From contig NZ_WJXB01000003.1 in the NCBI RefSeq assembly GCF_009664975.1, positions 496,001-560,000 of the forward strand: a DNA stretch of 64,000 nt, in the 5' to 3' direction. Of this stretch, positions 25,644 to 34,669 are shown in pieces (position 1 is the first letter of the stretch; each line of letters opens with the position of its first letter). The notes under the pieces were generated by a model, which saw only the letters and a list, made by a program, of their open reading frames with translations, searched no databases and was not told where the DNA came from. Both the position numbers and the translations under genes were made by a program. This stretch comes from Paenibacillus monticola. Its GTDB lineage: Bacteria; Bacillota; Bacilli; Paenibacillales; Paenibacillaceae.

Positions 25644-26405
25644 ATGGAAACTAATAACAATCCATTTATTTTTGAAACACCCCTTATTGAAGGTGTAATT
25701 TGCAGACGACGAAATCGATTTATTATGGAAGTTGAGGTTGACGGCGTAATTTTTGATTGCCATTGTCCCACTACAGGTCGTATTGGTGACATCGTTTTTC
25801 GTGATGTCCCATGCTTGCTTTCAAAAAGCAATAATTTATCAAGAAAGACCCTTTATACAGTGGAGGCCATTTCAGTTGATTTACCATCCAATGTAAATAA
25901 ATCATGGATAGGAATCAATCAGAATGCAGCCAATAGATATGTAGAACATTTTATAAAAAGCGGCGAACTTTCTAGTATGGTGATTAATGGTGAAGCAATA
26001 AAAAGAGAACAAAAAGTAGGCAACTCCAAACTTGATTTTCTTGTAGGTAATACTTACATTGAGGTCAAAACACCTCTTACGCGATTGCAGGTCGAGGTTA
26101 AGGAACATATTGAAACTAAGAAAGGAAGCAGTTTCACCTCATTTGAACGATTCATAAAACACATAGGGGAATTGGCAAATAGTTTGAATGAGAATGACAA
26201 AGCAATCCTGTTAGTATGTTTCATCTATGATAGTTCTAAATATATTGGCTCTTCCAATGGGAAATATAGCAGCTATATCCGGAATTCCGTGCAATCAACA
26301 ATAAACCAAGGGGTTGAAGTGTGGCAGGTTAACTTCAAAATAACCCCTACAGAAGTAAATCTCGTACGTTATTTTGAGACAACGAAAGATATTATGAATG
26401 TTTAA
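25644..26405 (+). CDS. sfsA: SfsA family protein (DNA/RNA nuclease)
   Basis: A 253-residue protein of the SfsA family, first described as sugar fermentation stimulation protein and later linked to nuclease activity. The N-terminal OB-like part (about residues 10-90) contains GVICRRRNRFIMEVEVDG and HCPTTGRI. The C-terminal PD-(D/E)XK-like core is seen as KVGNSKLDFLVGNTYIEVKTPL (about residues 124-146), with Asp, Glu and Lys in place. The gene is visibly richer in A+T than its neighbours and sits among decayed genes and IS fragments, so horizontal acquisition is likely. Confidence 0.88.
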   Translation: METNNNPFIFETPLIEGVICRRRNRFIMEVEVDGVIFDCHCPTTGRIGDIVFRDVPCLLSKSNNLSRKTLYTVEAISVDLPSNVNKSWIGINQNAANRYVEHFIKSGELSSMVINGEAIKREQKVGNSKLDFLVGNTYIEVKTPLTRLQVEVKEHIETKKGSSFTSFERFIKHIGELANSLNENDKAILLVCFIYDSSKYIGSSNGKYSSYIRNSVQSTINQGVEVWQVNFKITPTEVNLVRYFETTKDIMNV

Positions 26406-26431
26406 TCCCAACAAGGGAAGTGCAACTTCAA

Positions 26432-26720
26432 ATGAATAAAACAGAGCGTCTTGTAGTGATTGTGCTGGAATTACGGTGAAAAAAATTGCTGACAGCTGAT
26501 GGGAACCGAGTAACTGTGCGAACTGTATCGCCATTCGGATTGGCACATGATGAGTAGAATGGCTGGCTGTTAGTTGCTTCCTGTGATCTAAGGGAAGATA
26601 TTCGTCATTTTCGAGTCTCCTGAATCTAAAGAGGACGGTTACCTGTCACTTTTCGTGTCCGTCAACCGGAAGAATTGCTGACTTGGATTCTTGGATGGGG
26701 GAGAACGCTACTGACATACT
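26432..26720 (+). pseudogene. Remnant of a WYL-domain transcriptional regulator
   Basis: The start MNKTERLVVIVLEL matches the N-terminus of HTH-WYL regulators. About 60 bases on, in another frame, come VRTVSPFGLAHDE and GWLLVASCDLREDIRHFRV, which correspond to the WYL domain core. Then RQPEELLTWILGWGERY gives a typical C-terminal segment. The middle of the protein is missing and several stops intervene, so this is a deleted, frameshifted relic. Confidence 0.75.
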
Positions 26721-26779
26721 GTTGGCAACAGAGGTCTTGTATAATCAAGATATACAAAATGAAAGCGAGGTTATTTACA

Positions 26780-26955
26780 TGACTTTATAATGAAACGAAT
26801 GGTGCACTGAAGATTGCAAAAGCTTATTTTGAGGCGATGGCGAATCGAGATGTTGAAAAGATTAAGACTCTCTCAGCTGATGACGTCAAATGTATCTCCC
26901 CTGCTGCGTTATGGTCATGCCGTATGGTCGCAAAACAATTTCCATTTACATGAAT
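26780..26955 (+). pseudogene. Remnant of a SnoaL/NTF2-like protein
   Basis: After ATGACTTTATAA the frame reads ALKIAKAYFEAMANRDVEK then IKTLSADDVKCISPA, the usual first helix pair of SnoaL-like small proteins. It breaks off near 26925 and an early stop is present. WYL regulators often sit next to such genes, so the two remnants may once have been a unit. Confidence 0.6.
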
Positions 26956-27091
26956 AGTGTACTGGCTGTTTCCTTAAAAAGATACCCAAGAGAGGTATCC
27001 AAATCTATCTGCGATTTTTTTGATTCATGTCAGTATTACGACTTAAACGAATAACATAAACAACCCCATATACAAAGGAGGACATTACATT

Positions 27092-27460
27092 ATGTCAGCA
27101 ATTGGACCCGATTTCATTTCACTTCAAGTGAGCAATCTTGAAGGCTCTGCGGAATTCTATCAAAACTATCTCGGACTGGTGCGATCACAGGCGGGACCAC
27201 CTCATGCTGTGGTTTTTGAAACAAAGCCTATTGCATTTGCTCTTCGTGATCTATTGCCAGGAATAGAACTCGGTTCAGGTACTCAGCCAGGACTTGGTAT
27301 CGCTCTGTGGCTTCATGCCCCTGATACGCAAGAAATCCACGACAAGCTTGTTGCAGCAGGCGTAAAGATTACATCTGCACCAATAGATGGACCATTCGGG
27401 CGAACCTTTACATTTGCCGACCCAGACGGGTACCTAATTACCCTTCACAGTAAAGCCTAA
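27092..27460 (+). CDS. VOC-family (glyoxalase-like) protein
   Basis: A 122-residue vicinal oxygen chelate protein: two beta-alpha-beta-beta-beta units, from FISLQVSNLEGSAEFYQNYLGL (residues 8-29) to TFTFADPDGYLITLHSKA at the end. The C-terminal DPDGYLI is a family hallmark. Members include glyoxalases, dioxygenases and antibiotic-binding proteins; the activity here is unknown. AAAGGAGG precedes the ATG. It lies in the accessory stretch between the remnants and the IS4 fragment but is itself intact. Confidence 0.9.
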   Translation: MSAIGPDFISLQVSNLEGSAEFYQNYLGLVRSQAGPPHAVVFETKPIAFALRDLLPGIELGSGTQPGLGIALWLHAPDTQEIHDKLVAAGVKITSAPIDGPFGRTFTFADPDGYLITLHSKA

Positions 27461-27560
27461 TACGCAAATGTACCCAGCTTAATAATAGTGATCACTTCCT
27501 CTGTCACAGGGAGCCAAGTGATTATTACAACATTAAGACCGTGTTCGTAAAAGTGATATG

Positions 27561-27619
27561 CTCCCCCTACGGTAGACAGGTGAAATAATAAACCCTGTTA
27601 CTGTGAGGGGAGTTTTTTC
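27561..27619 (+). terminator. Terminator-like hairpin after the VOC gene
   Basis: Arms CTCCCC and GGGGAG with an inner GTA-N2-CAGG / CCTGTTAC stem, followed by TTTTTT. It lies about 100 bases past the VOC stop. A 36-codon frame (MSTNYQVKCNTS...) starts right after at 27620 but has no ribosome site of its own. Confidence 0.6.
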
Positions 27620-27743
27620 ATGTCCACGAATTATCAAGTTAAGTGCAACACTTCTTCCTGTAACGATTCATGTTCTCACATCGCTGTTTTGGAGTTATCC
27701 TTAATTACCCGATTTACACAGGGTCGGTGAATCCCGTGTTTAT

Positions 27744-28127
27744 TTAAGACATCTTATATAGTAGCTTGGTCTCGCTCAAAAGGGAGTCATCCAATACGAT
27801 CGCCTTCTCTCGGTGCTCAGAGGTTAGCGTCTCCATGCGCGAGATAGTATCGCCGCTAAGTAACAGCAGAAATCGTCGCCAGGCAAAGCCGCTATGATTC
27901 AAAAAGCTGTAGACCGCATCCTTGCCGGGAAACATCGCCCCTTTCTTGCTTTCCAGCAGGCGGAACCAGTTCTTCTGATGAAATAAGAGCATGAACACGA
28001 GACGGAACAGAGCCGCACACGTGTAGCTGAATTTTTTCTTGAAACCCGCGCTGCGCAAGTGTCTCAGCACTTGCAGTTCCTGGAATGCCGGTTTAATTTC
28101 ATTGGGCAGTTGAGCAAATGACGGTTG
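27744..28127 (-). mobile_element. Truncated IS4-family transposase
   Basis: The minus strand reads FAQLPNEIKPAFQELQ then VLRHLRSAGF, LVFMLLFHQKNWFRLLESKK, PGKDAVYSFLNHSGFAWRRFL and ends at IVLDDS plus a few unrelated residues. This is the N-terminal quarter of an IS4-family transposase, including the first catalytic Asp region. The start is lost to a stop upstream and the rest of the gene, with the other catalytic residues, is missing. An ACACGGG...CCCTGTGT dyad (27705-27735) lies just beyond. Confidence 0.8.
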
Positions 28128-28640
28128 TTAGTCTCTCATAGAGAAGATACTCTTCTATGTGGTAGTGATTGTTCAACACCTTCACTTTACCAAACGAAGC
28201 GATGTTTGTGTATGGCGTCAAGTCACCTATTTAATCGACCTCAAATCTTTGCTCCAACTACTACTAAGTCAATTTTGACTCTGCGAAAGTTAAGTAAATT
28301 AACATTCACTTTAGCGAAGATCACAAAAGAACAGACTGTCGAACTAGTTCCGTCTGTCTGTACTTTAGTCATCTTAAATTATAGTAGGTAGTGTTCTTCT
28401 CTACCAGCTTTAGCTCCAAGTCACCAAATTACTGGTGTGAGTACGTATGGAATACCTATGAATGATGCCGCTAATTCATCAATCACAATAGCTATAAAGT
28501 TGTTATTAGACCAATAACAGACAAAATACTGTCTAATTCCATTTTTCTTTCAATAATTTATTTTTCACAAGCAACATCATTTGTGGTAAAATAATTCATA
28601 ATATTTTAGGAATAATTCGAATTAATGTTGTTAAACGGAG
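28128..28640. other. Gene-free AT-rich stretch
   Basis: No supported gene. At about 28401-28517 a frame reads PALAPSHQITGVSTYGIP then MNDAANSSITIAIKLLLDQ and stops, which looks like the C-terminal end of a lost protein, but no start precedes it. Otherwise nothing structured was seen. Confidence 0.4.
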
Positions 28641-28651
28641 GGGACCTAACT

Positions 28652-28870
28652 ATGCCAAAAACCATTATACATAACAGTGACTTTTTTGTAGCAGCCTTAT
28701 CACAAACCTTTATTTCTGCCCTACAGCTCGACCCTGACGGTATGTATATGCAGGTGGGTATTGGGATTGTTGAAAAGTTCTCCGATGAATCCGTCCGCCT
28801 CAAAAGATTCGACGGCTCGTATTCCCACTATGCCCGGGACATTACAAAATTCCAGACTAATAAGAGGTAA
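28652..28870 (+). CDS. Small hypothetical protein, 72 aa
   Basis: A 72-residue soluble protein with a good ribosome site (GGAGGGG, nine bases before the ATG at 28652). The sequence has a helical first half (HNSDFFVAALSQTFISALQL) and a beta-like second half (MYMQVGIGIVEKFSDESVRLKRFDGSYSHYARD). I do not know the family. A perfect shared terminator follows. It is the last gene before the sugar loci. Confidence 0.7.
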   Translation: MPKTIIHNSDFFVAALSQTFISALQLDPDGMYMQVGIGIVEKFSDESVRLKRFDGSYSHYARDITKFQTNKR

Positions 28871-28895
28871 TGAGCACAGCATTATCTTTTAAATA

Positions 28896-28929
28896 AAGCG
28901 AGAGCCCCTTTGGTAGCGGGCTCTCGCTT
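28896..28929. terminator. Bidirectional terminator
   Basis: Perfect 12-bp arms AAGCGAGAGCCC and GGGCTCTCGCTT between the convergent 72-aa and GH31 genes. Confidence 0.9.
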
Positions 28930-28934
28930 CTAAT

Positions 28935-31352
28935 TTAAATCCTTGCCGCCAGTATCTCACATAACGCCCCGTACAGCGAAGGTTCCAGTTCCAGCGAAAC
29001 AAGCGATGCAAGTGCCCCCGTAGGAGTCGTCATTTCCTGCACCAGCCGGTAAATTTGTTCTTTCAATTGAAAGTGAATCTGCGCACGATTCAGCAGGGTG
29101 AATACCTCCACTTCGACCGCATTGACGGCAATCCGGGCATTAGCAATCGTTACGTTTAGGGCTTCAATTACCGATAGCTTCGGAGTGATAACTGTAAGGG
29201 TATGCGATGTTACATCATAACTAGTTTCGGTTGCGATTTCCACACCTCCAACACACACCTTAACCAAAGTATCAACGAAGCCAACGAATGTTAATCTCCA
29301 GGTCCGCCGCTTTGGCACAACAGTTGTATTGCCACGGGCAGGAAGAATCTTAAAGATTGCCGTTTCTCCCCATTCCAGACTTATTTCGGTATGGCACCAT
29401 TGATCGTCTTGGTCTTCTTCCGTGTCTCCTCCATCCTCCCAGAGCTGAAAGCTACCGTTCGCTCCGGCAAACACGCGGATCTCCAGCTGTTCAGGATTGG
29501 CCACCGAAGCTGTATATTCCGTCAGGTCTGTCATAGGAATGATGGCTCCTGCCTTCGCAAGCACAGGAATACTCTCCAGATTTCGATAAAGGGAAAGCTT
29601 TCTGCCACCGTCGTACACTCTTCCGGTAAAGAAATCGATCCATAACCCCGCGGGTAACCATGCCTTGAATTCCGCGACGCCCGTCTTGGGGTTAACAGGC
29701 TGTGTGATCGGACAAGTGATCAGCTCCGTGCCAAAATAATATTCGTTTGGAACTTCGTAAGCTTCATTCTGTTCCGCGTGATGGTAATACATGGGCCGGA
29801 CCAACGGAAGACTTTCGCGGCTGGCGTAGCGGTTCATCGTATACAGGTATGGAAGCAAGCGGTGCCTTAGGCGCAAACAATCCTTCATCACTTCTTCGGC
29901 AATCTTATTGAACCGCCACGGTTCCTTACTGTTGAAAGGACTTGCCGAGCTGTGCAGGCGCAAAATGGGTGAGAATACGCCAAACTGCACCCAACGCAGC
30001 GCCAGCTCGTCGTCTAAATAACCCAGCATATGACCGCCGATATCATGGCTCCACCAGCCATAACCCGCGTTCGCAGCGTTGGCCGTGAAATAAGGCTGGA
30101 AGTCGAGCGATTCCCAAGTGACAATGGTGTCTCCCGAGAACCCTACGGGATAACGGTGACTGCCTAGACCTGCGTATCGCGAGAAGGTGAGCCGCCGATT
30201 CCCTCGCCGTCCGCTGTCCAAGTAGTGATAGTGATTAAGCATCCAGAGCGGATCAAGTCCCGGAGTTTTGGTAACTCCGCCCTGCTGCCAGTCGATCCAC
30301 CAGAAATCCACTCCCTCTTCCTCCAGCGGATGATGCAGAAATTTAAAATAGGCCTGCAAAAATTTCGGATCAGTAATGTCGAATTCGACAACATCGCCTT
30401 TGGCCGGGTCCAGTTCCATCTCGGCTGCAATCGCCAGGTAAGGCTCTTCGAACGCACGTACCCCGTCGGCTGGATGGACGTTGAGGGTAACGCGCAGCCC
30501 TTTGTCATGCAGCCAGGCTAGAAAGCCCTGCGGGTTAGGGAACAATTCCTTATTCCATGTGTAACCCGTCCAGCCGCTGCCATACTGCGGATCTATATCG
30601 ACAAGATGCCAGTCCATATCCATGACAGCGACGGAAAATGGAATTTGCTCCTGCTCAAACCGCTCCATCAGCACTTTATATTCTTGTTCAGAGTACCGGT
30701 AATACCGGCTCCACCAGTTGCCGAGCGCATAGCGGGGCAGCAGTGGCGTGCGTCCACACAATTGATAGAAATCTTTCAGGCAGTTCAAGTATTCGTGGCC
30801 GTAGCCGAAAAAATACAGATCCAAGCCTTCCTGCGCCCGTGGCTCGACTCGTCCATCCTCCTCCAAGAGAAGCGAGCGGCTGTCATCAACCACTGTATAG
30901 CCGGAACGCGACAGGAGTCCATGCTCCAAAGGGATGGCTCCATCTGCATTATCCAACGTACGCGCCGTACCGCCCAGATCATGGCCTGTATCGCCATAAT
31001 TCCAGACACTCATTAAATGTCCCGAGTCATTTCTCACCCGTACACTAAGACCGTGGCGAGAGAACGGCTGTAGGTTATAGATCAGATGCAGACGATCTGT
31101 AATCAATTCAAGTCCATTCCCATGGTCGATTAGCTGGAACTTCGGAAGCGGAAAATGGCGGTTCAGCACAGTCTGTGTCGCCCGGTCTTCGAAGATGCCC
31201 TGTTCGCTGTATTCCATCCGGATTAGCTCCGGGGTTAGTATTGTGAACCGATAGTGATCTCCCTGAATAACCGCCTCCGAATTAGCGTAGGGTTCAGAAG
31301 AGAATTTCAGATGATTCGGCATTGGCTTTAACTCATGAATCAATGTTTCCAT
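28935..31352 (-). CDS. GH31-family alpha-glycosidase
   Basis: An 805-residue cytoplasmic glycosidase, last gene of locus A. The catalytic barrel is marked by LPRYALGNWWSRYYRY (about residue 210) and the nucleophile Asp in DFWWIDWQQGG (about residue 350). The acid/base Asp is in SGDTIVTWESL (about 410), followed by GYGWWSHDIGGH and the Arg/His-rich LRLHSSASPFN. The family includes alpha-glucosidases and alpha-xylosidases; the DWQQ form fits alpha-glucosidase-like members. AGAGG precedes the ATG at 31352. Next to GH13 and an importer, it probably finishes breakdown of imported alpha-glucan oligosaccharides. Confidence 0.93.
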   Translation of the reverse strand: METLIHELKPMPNHLKFSSEPYANSEAVIQGDHYRFTILTPELIRMEYSEQGIFEDRATQTVLNRHFPLPKFQLIDHGNGLELITDRLHLIYNLQPFSRHGLSVRVRNDSGHLMSVWNYGDTGHDLGGTARTLDNADGAIPLEHGLLSRSGYTVVDDSRSLLLEEDGRVEPRAQEGLDLYFFGYGHEYLNCLKDFYQLCGRTPLLPRYALGNWWSRYYRYSEQEYKVLMERFEQEQIPFSVAVMDMDWHLVDIDPQYGSGWTGYTWNKELFPNPQGFLAWLHDKGLRVTLNVHPADGVRAFEEPYLAIAAEMELDPAKGDVVEFDITDPKFLQAYFKFLHHPLEEEGVDFWWIDWQQGGVTKTPGLDPLWMLNHYHYLDSGRRGNRRLTFSRYAGLGSHRYPVGFSGDTIVTWESLDFQPYFTANAANAGYGWWSHDIGGHMLGYLDDELALRWVQFGVFSPILRLHSSASPFNSKEPWRFNKIAEEVMKDCLRLRHRLLPYLYTMNRYASRESLPLVRPMYYHHAEQNEAYEVPNEYYFGTELITCPITQPVNPKTGVAEFKAWLPAGLWIDFFTGRVYDGGRKLSLYRNLESIPVLAKAGAIIPMTDLTEYTASVANPEQLEIRVFAGANGSFQLWEDGGDTEEDQDDQWCHTEISLEWGETAIFKILPARGNTTVVPKRRTWRLTFVGFVDTLVKVCVGGVEIATETSYDVTSHTLTVITPKLSVIEALNVTIANARIAVNAVEVEVFTLLNRAQIHFQLKEQIYRLVQEMTTPTGALASLVSLELEPSLYGALCEILAARI

Positions 31353-31390
31353 CGATAAACCTCTTTTCTGGTTGAGAGAGCGCAAGATGA

Positions 31391-32314
31391 TTATTCCTTC
31401 ACTGCGCCGATCATGACCCCTTGATTAAAGTACTTTTGCACAAATGGATAGACGCACATGATAGGAATGGTAGCCACGATAATAACGGAATACCGCATCA
31501 TATTAGCCAGACGCAGGGCGATTTGTGCGGCTTCGCCTGTTCCCATGCCAGACTGCATCTGATTGGTGATCAAAATATTGCGCAGGATTAATTGTAAAGG
31601 ATACATGTTGGGATTCTTTAAATAGATCAAGGCATTAAAATACGAATTCCAGTAACCGACGGCAATCCATAATCCCAGCACTGCGATAATAGCTTTCGAC
31701 AGCGGCAGAACTACCTTCACAAAGTATCGAAGGTTGCTGCAGCCATCGATTTGCGCCGCTTCCCACAAGTCTCCGGGAATACTCGTTTGAAAAAAAGTCC
31801 GGGCCACAATGATATTAAAAACCCCCACAGAGAAGGGCAGCACCATAACCAGAAAGGTATCGTACATATGAAAATCACGGATCGTTAGGAAGGTGGGAAT
31901 CAGTCCGCCGTTAAAAAACATCGTAAAGATGAAGAACAGCGAAAAATACTTGCGTCCCACCAGATCCTTTCTTGACAGCGCATAGGCTGCCGAAATATTT
32001 ACAACTAAGCCGATAGCGGTGCCCACCACTGTGTACAGGATGGTATTCCGGTAGCCGATCCAAATATTCTCATGCCGCAGCAGCTCTTTGTAGCCGTCGA
32101 GGGTGAAACCTTTTGGAAAGAACCATACCTGACCCCCCGCCACCGCGGAAGGATCACTGAACGAAGCGATGATGATAAAATATAGCGGATACATCAGAAT
32201 CACCAGGAAAATCGCTGCAAATACGTACATTAGAAACTCTATAACCGAATCCGATGAACGGTTATTCTTCATTTTCCCCACATTCTCATTAACCACAGGT
32301 TGCAATACTCCCAT
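31391..32314 (-). CDS. Sugar ABC transporter permease (LplC/YtcP type), locus A
   Basis: A 307-residue inner permease with six membrane helices. The MalG-like EAA loop is EAAQIDGCSNLRYFVKVVLPLSKAII (about residues 195-220), and the C-terminus YFNQGVMIGAVKE is the usual signature of this group. AGGAGG precedes the ATG. It lies 15 bases after its partner permease. With that partner and the lipoprotein at 35706 it forms a type I importer; no ATPase gene is nearby. Confidence 0.93.
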   Translation of the reverse strand: MGVLQPVVNENVGKMKNNRSSDSVIEFLMYVFAAIFLVILMYPLYFIIIASFSDPSAVAGGQVWFFPKGFTLDGYKELLRHENIWIGYRNTILYTVVGTAIGLVVNISAAYALSRKDLVGRKYFSLFFIFTMFFNGGLIPTFLTIRDFHMYDTFLVMVLPFSVGVFNIIVARTFFQTSIPGDLWEAAQIDGCSNLRYFVKVVLPLSKAIIAVLGLWIAVGYWNSYFNALIYLKNPNMYPLQLILRNILITNQMQSGMGTGEAAQIALRLANMMRYSVIIVATIPIMCVYPFVQKYFNQGVMIGAVKE

Positions 32315-32329
32315 TATGTTTACTCCCTC

Positions 32330-33247
32330 CTACCACAGACTGTTTTCGCTGAGTTTTTTAGAGATCTGGTTGACCATAATTAATAAAATAAAGTTAATCA
32401 CAGTATTGAACAAGTTGATGGCCGATGAGAAACTGTATTGGCTGCTGAGCAGCCCCATTTTGTATACATAAGTAGAAAGGATCTCACTTGAAGTACTGTT
32501 CAGATCATTCTGCATCAGATACACCTTCTCAAATCCAACCCCTAGCAGCCCTCCGACTCGCAGAATAAGCAGTGTAATCGCTGTTGGCATCAGCATAGGA
32601 ATATCGATATAACGAATCTTGTGCAAGCGACTGGCTCCATCCACGGTAGCGGCCTCGTACAAGCTGGGATCAACCGCAGAGAGCGCAGCGATAAAAATTA
32701 TACTATCCCAGCCTACATGCTGCCACACATCCGACCAGACATACACGCTGCTGAACAGACTGGAAGAACCCATGAGATCCGGTGCTTCTTTTCCCAATAG
32801 ACTGTACAAATTGCCGACCAAGCCGGTGCTTGGGGACAATAAGATCATCATCAAACCCACCATAACTACCGTTGAGATAAAATGTGGCATATACGATACG
32901 GTCTGAAAAAAACGTCTAAACCGGTTGGGTCTCATCTGATTGACCGTCAATGCCAAGGCTATTGGAATAGGAAATGTAATCAAGCTATAAATGCTGATGA
33001 TCAGCGTGTTCTTAATAGTTGATGAAAATTGATAGGAATGAAAGAACTTCTCAAAATACTTGAAGCCTGCCCATGGGCTGTCGCCGATTCCTAACGCCGG
33101 GCTGTAATTCTTGAAGGCAATGAGCACCCCATACATCGGTTTGTATGCGAATAATAACGTAAGTACTACAGCGGGAAATAGCAAAACATACAGTCCCATA
33201 TTTTGTTTAATCTGTCCGAGAGTCCGCCCTAGCTGACCGGATTTCAT
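32330..33247 (-). CDS. Sugar ABC transporter permease (LplB type), locus A
   Basis: A 305-residue permease with six membrane helices. Typical LplB features are LLFPAVVLTLLFAYKPMYGVLIAFKNY near the N-terminus and the EAA loop YEAATVDGASRLHKIRYIDIPMLMP (about residues 195-220). AGGAGGGG precedes the ATG at 33247, so the further upstream start is rejected. A 13-bp inverted repeat precedes it within the operon. It pairs with the next gene. Confidence 0.93.
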   Translation of the reverse strand: MKSGQLGRTLGQIKQNMGLYVLLFPAVVLTLLFAYKPMYGVLIAFKNYSPALGIGDSPWAGFKYFEKFFHSYQFSSTIKNTLIISIYSLITFPIPIALALTVNQMRPNRFRRFFQTVSYMPHFISTVVMVGLMMILLSPSTGLVGNLYSLLGKEAPDLMGSSSLFSSVYVWSDVWQHVGWDSIIFIAALSAVDPSLYEAATVDGASRLHKIRYIDIPMLMPTAITLLILRVGGLLGVGFEKVYLMQNDLNSTSSEILSTYVYKMGLLSSQYSFSSAINLFNTVINFILLIMVNQISKKLSENSLW

Positions 33248-33290
33248 GAAATCCCCTCCTAAAAAGTGTGTGACTGGCTTCGTAAGTAAT

Positions 33291-33334
33291 ACAAATGCCG
33301 TCCAGCAAAGACCTAGGTGCGGGACGGCATTTGT
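33291..33334 (-). repeat. Intra-operon perfect stem-loop
   Basis: Perfect 13-bp inverted repeat (ACAAATGCCGTCC / GGACGGCATTTGT) with an 18-base loop between the GH13 stop and the permease start. No T-run follows on the minus strand (ATTACTTAC). It looks like an mRNA processing or stabilising stem that sets different levels for the two halves of the operon, rather than a full terminator. Confidence 0.7.
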
Positions 33335-33355
33335 GAAGATCAATAGACGGTCTTA

Positions 33356-34642
33356 TTAGGTCATTTCAATAATGATAGGTTGGGATGTGCTGAGCAATTT
33401 ACCTTGTGTGACTCTAACCTCTCTGCCATCAATCAGATTTGTATACACACCATCAGGAAGGTCTGCTTCCACTTTTGCCGACTTTCCTCTCAGGCTGAAT
33501 ACTCCGACCAACCTTTGTGCTCCCCAGGTGTGAGTTCCCACAATGATGTCATTCTCATCCAACGCTCTTAAAGTGCAGATACTCTGAGCCATGATTTCTT
33601 TTTGCTTGATAAGATACAGTGCTTTAAAGAGCCACGATAAGTCCTTGCCTGTATTCCAGTTGACTGTATTCTTGTCGAATAGATCGGGACAGATCTCATT
33701 TTCCAGCTCCTGTCCGGCGTAGATCAAAGGCATACCTTTTTGAAAATACATAAACGCGGTCCAGTTGATCAGGTCATTCTCGTTCGGAAAAAGTTCTTTG
33801 GCGCGCGGCCGGTCATGATTCTCCAGAAAGCGCAGCTTAACATAATTATCCGGATAGATATATTCCTGTGCGTTGATCTTATCCACATAGCCGCTTAGTG
33901 AGTTGTCGCCAGCCAAGTATCCCGTGAAATAGGGATAGGTATCATAATCGTAGCAGACATCAAACGCCTGCAGGATTTCAGCGTCAGATAGGCTGACCAT
34001 CCCTCTTGAGCGAAGACTCAGCGTAAATGCTGGTTCTATAGATTCACTGAGCCATAGGCAGTCAGAATTAACTGCAGCAACCTCTTCACGAGCGCGTTGC
34101 CAGAAGTCTAATGACAGGAGCGGCGCCACATCGCAGCGAAAGCCGTCTACGATCTCTGCCCACATCTTCAGCGTTTCTATTTGATAATCCCATAGATCGG
34201 CATTATCATAATCCAGATCAACAATGTCACCCCAGTCGCCTACCCGGTTCCCCAGTTTGCCTTCAGATGTCTTGTAGAAATATTCGGGATGATTCTCTAC
34301 CAGCCAGGAATCGGGTGAAGTGTGATTATAGACCACGTCGATAATGCACTTCATTCCATGACTGTGTATCGCCTCTACCAGACTTTTGAAGTCCTCCAGA
34401 GTCCCAAGCTCTGGGTTAATTTCACGGTAGTTTTGGTTGGCATAAGGGCTACCGAGCTCGCCTTTGCGGGCCTTGCTGCCGATCGGATGAATGGGCAGCA
34501 GCCAGATGATATCTACGCCCAAATTCCGAATGCGCTCCAGATCATCTTCTATCGCCTTGAACGTTCCTTCTTCGCTATGATTGCGAACATAAATGGAATA
34601 GATAACATTGTTCCGCAGTGTTTTACTCGTTAACTTTGCCAC
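33356..34642 (-). CDS. GH13-family alpha-amylase-type glycosidase
   Basis: A 428-residue intracellular alpha-amylase-family enzyme. The four conserved regions are present: IIDVVYNHTS (about residue 106), GFRCDVAPLL with the nucleophile Asp (about 168), LWLSESIEP with the acid/base Glu (about 198) and FLENHDRPRA with the third Asp (about 272). It is short, with a reduced C-terminal domain, and has no signal peptide. Translation starts at GTG 34642, with GGAGGAGAG upstream; the ATG at 34660 overlaps that site. It follows the LacI gene and precedes the permeases. Likely substrates are short alpha-glucans brought in by the importer. Confidence 0.92.
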   Translation of the reverse strand: MAKLTSKTLRNNVIYSIYVRNHSEEGTFKAIEDDLERIRNLGVDIIWLLPIHPIGSKARKGELGSPYANQNYREINPELGTLEDFKSLVEAIHSHGMKCIIDVVYNHTSPDSWLVENHPEYFYKTSEGKLGNRVGDWGDIVDLDYDNADLWDYQIETLKMWAEIVDGFRCDVAPLLSLDFWQRAREEVAAVNSDCLWLSESIEPAFTLSLRSRGMVSLSDAEILQAFDVCYDYDTYPYFTGYLAGDNSLSGYVDKINAQEYIYPDNYVKLRFLENHDRPRAKELFPNENDLINWTAFMYFQKGMPLIYAGQELENEICPDLFDKNTVNWNTGKDLSWLFKALYLIKQKEIMAQSICTLRALDENDIIVGTHTWGAQRLVGVFSLRGKSAKVEADLPDGVYTNLIDGREVRVTQGKLLSTSQPIIIEMT

Positions 34643-34669
34643 GACTACTCTCCTCCGCATCCTTCATGC

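Noticed and set aside
27620..27730. 36-codon plus-strand ORF with four Cys residues
   Set aside because: It starts directly after a terminator, has no ribosome site and ends in the dyad next to the IS4 fragment.
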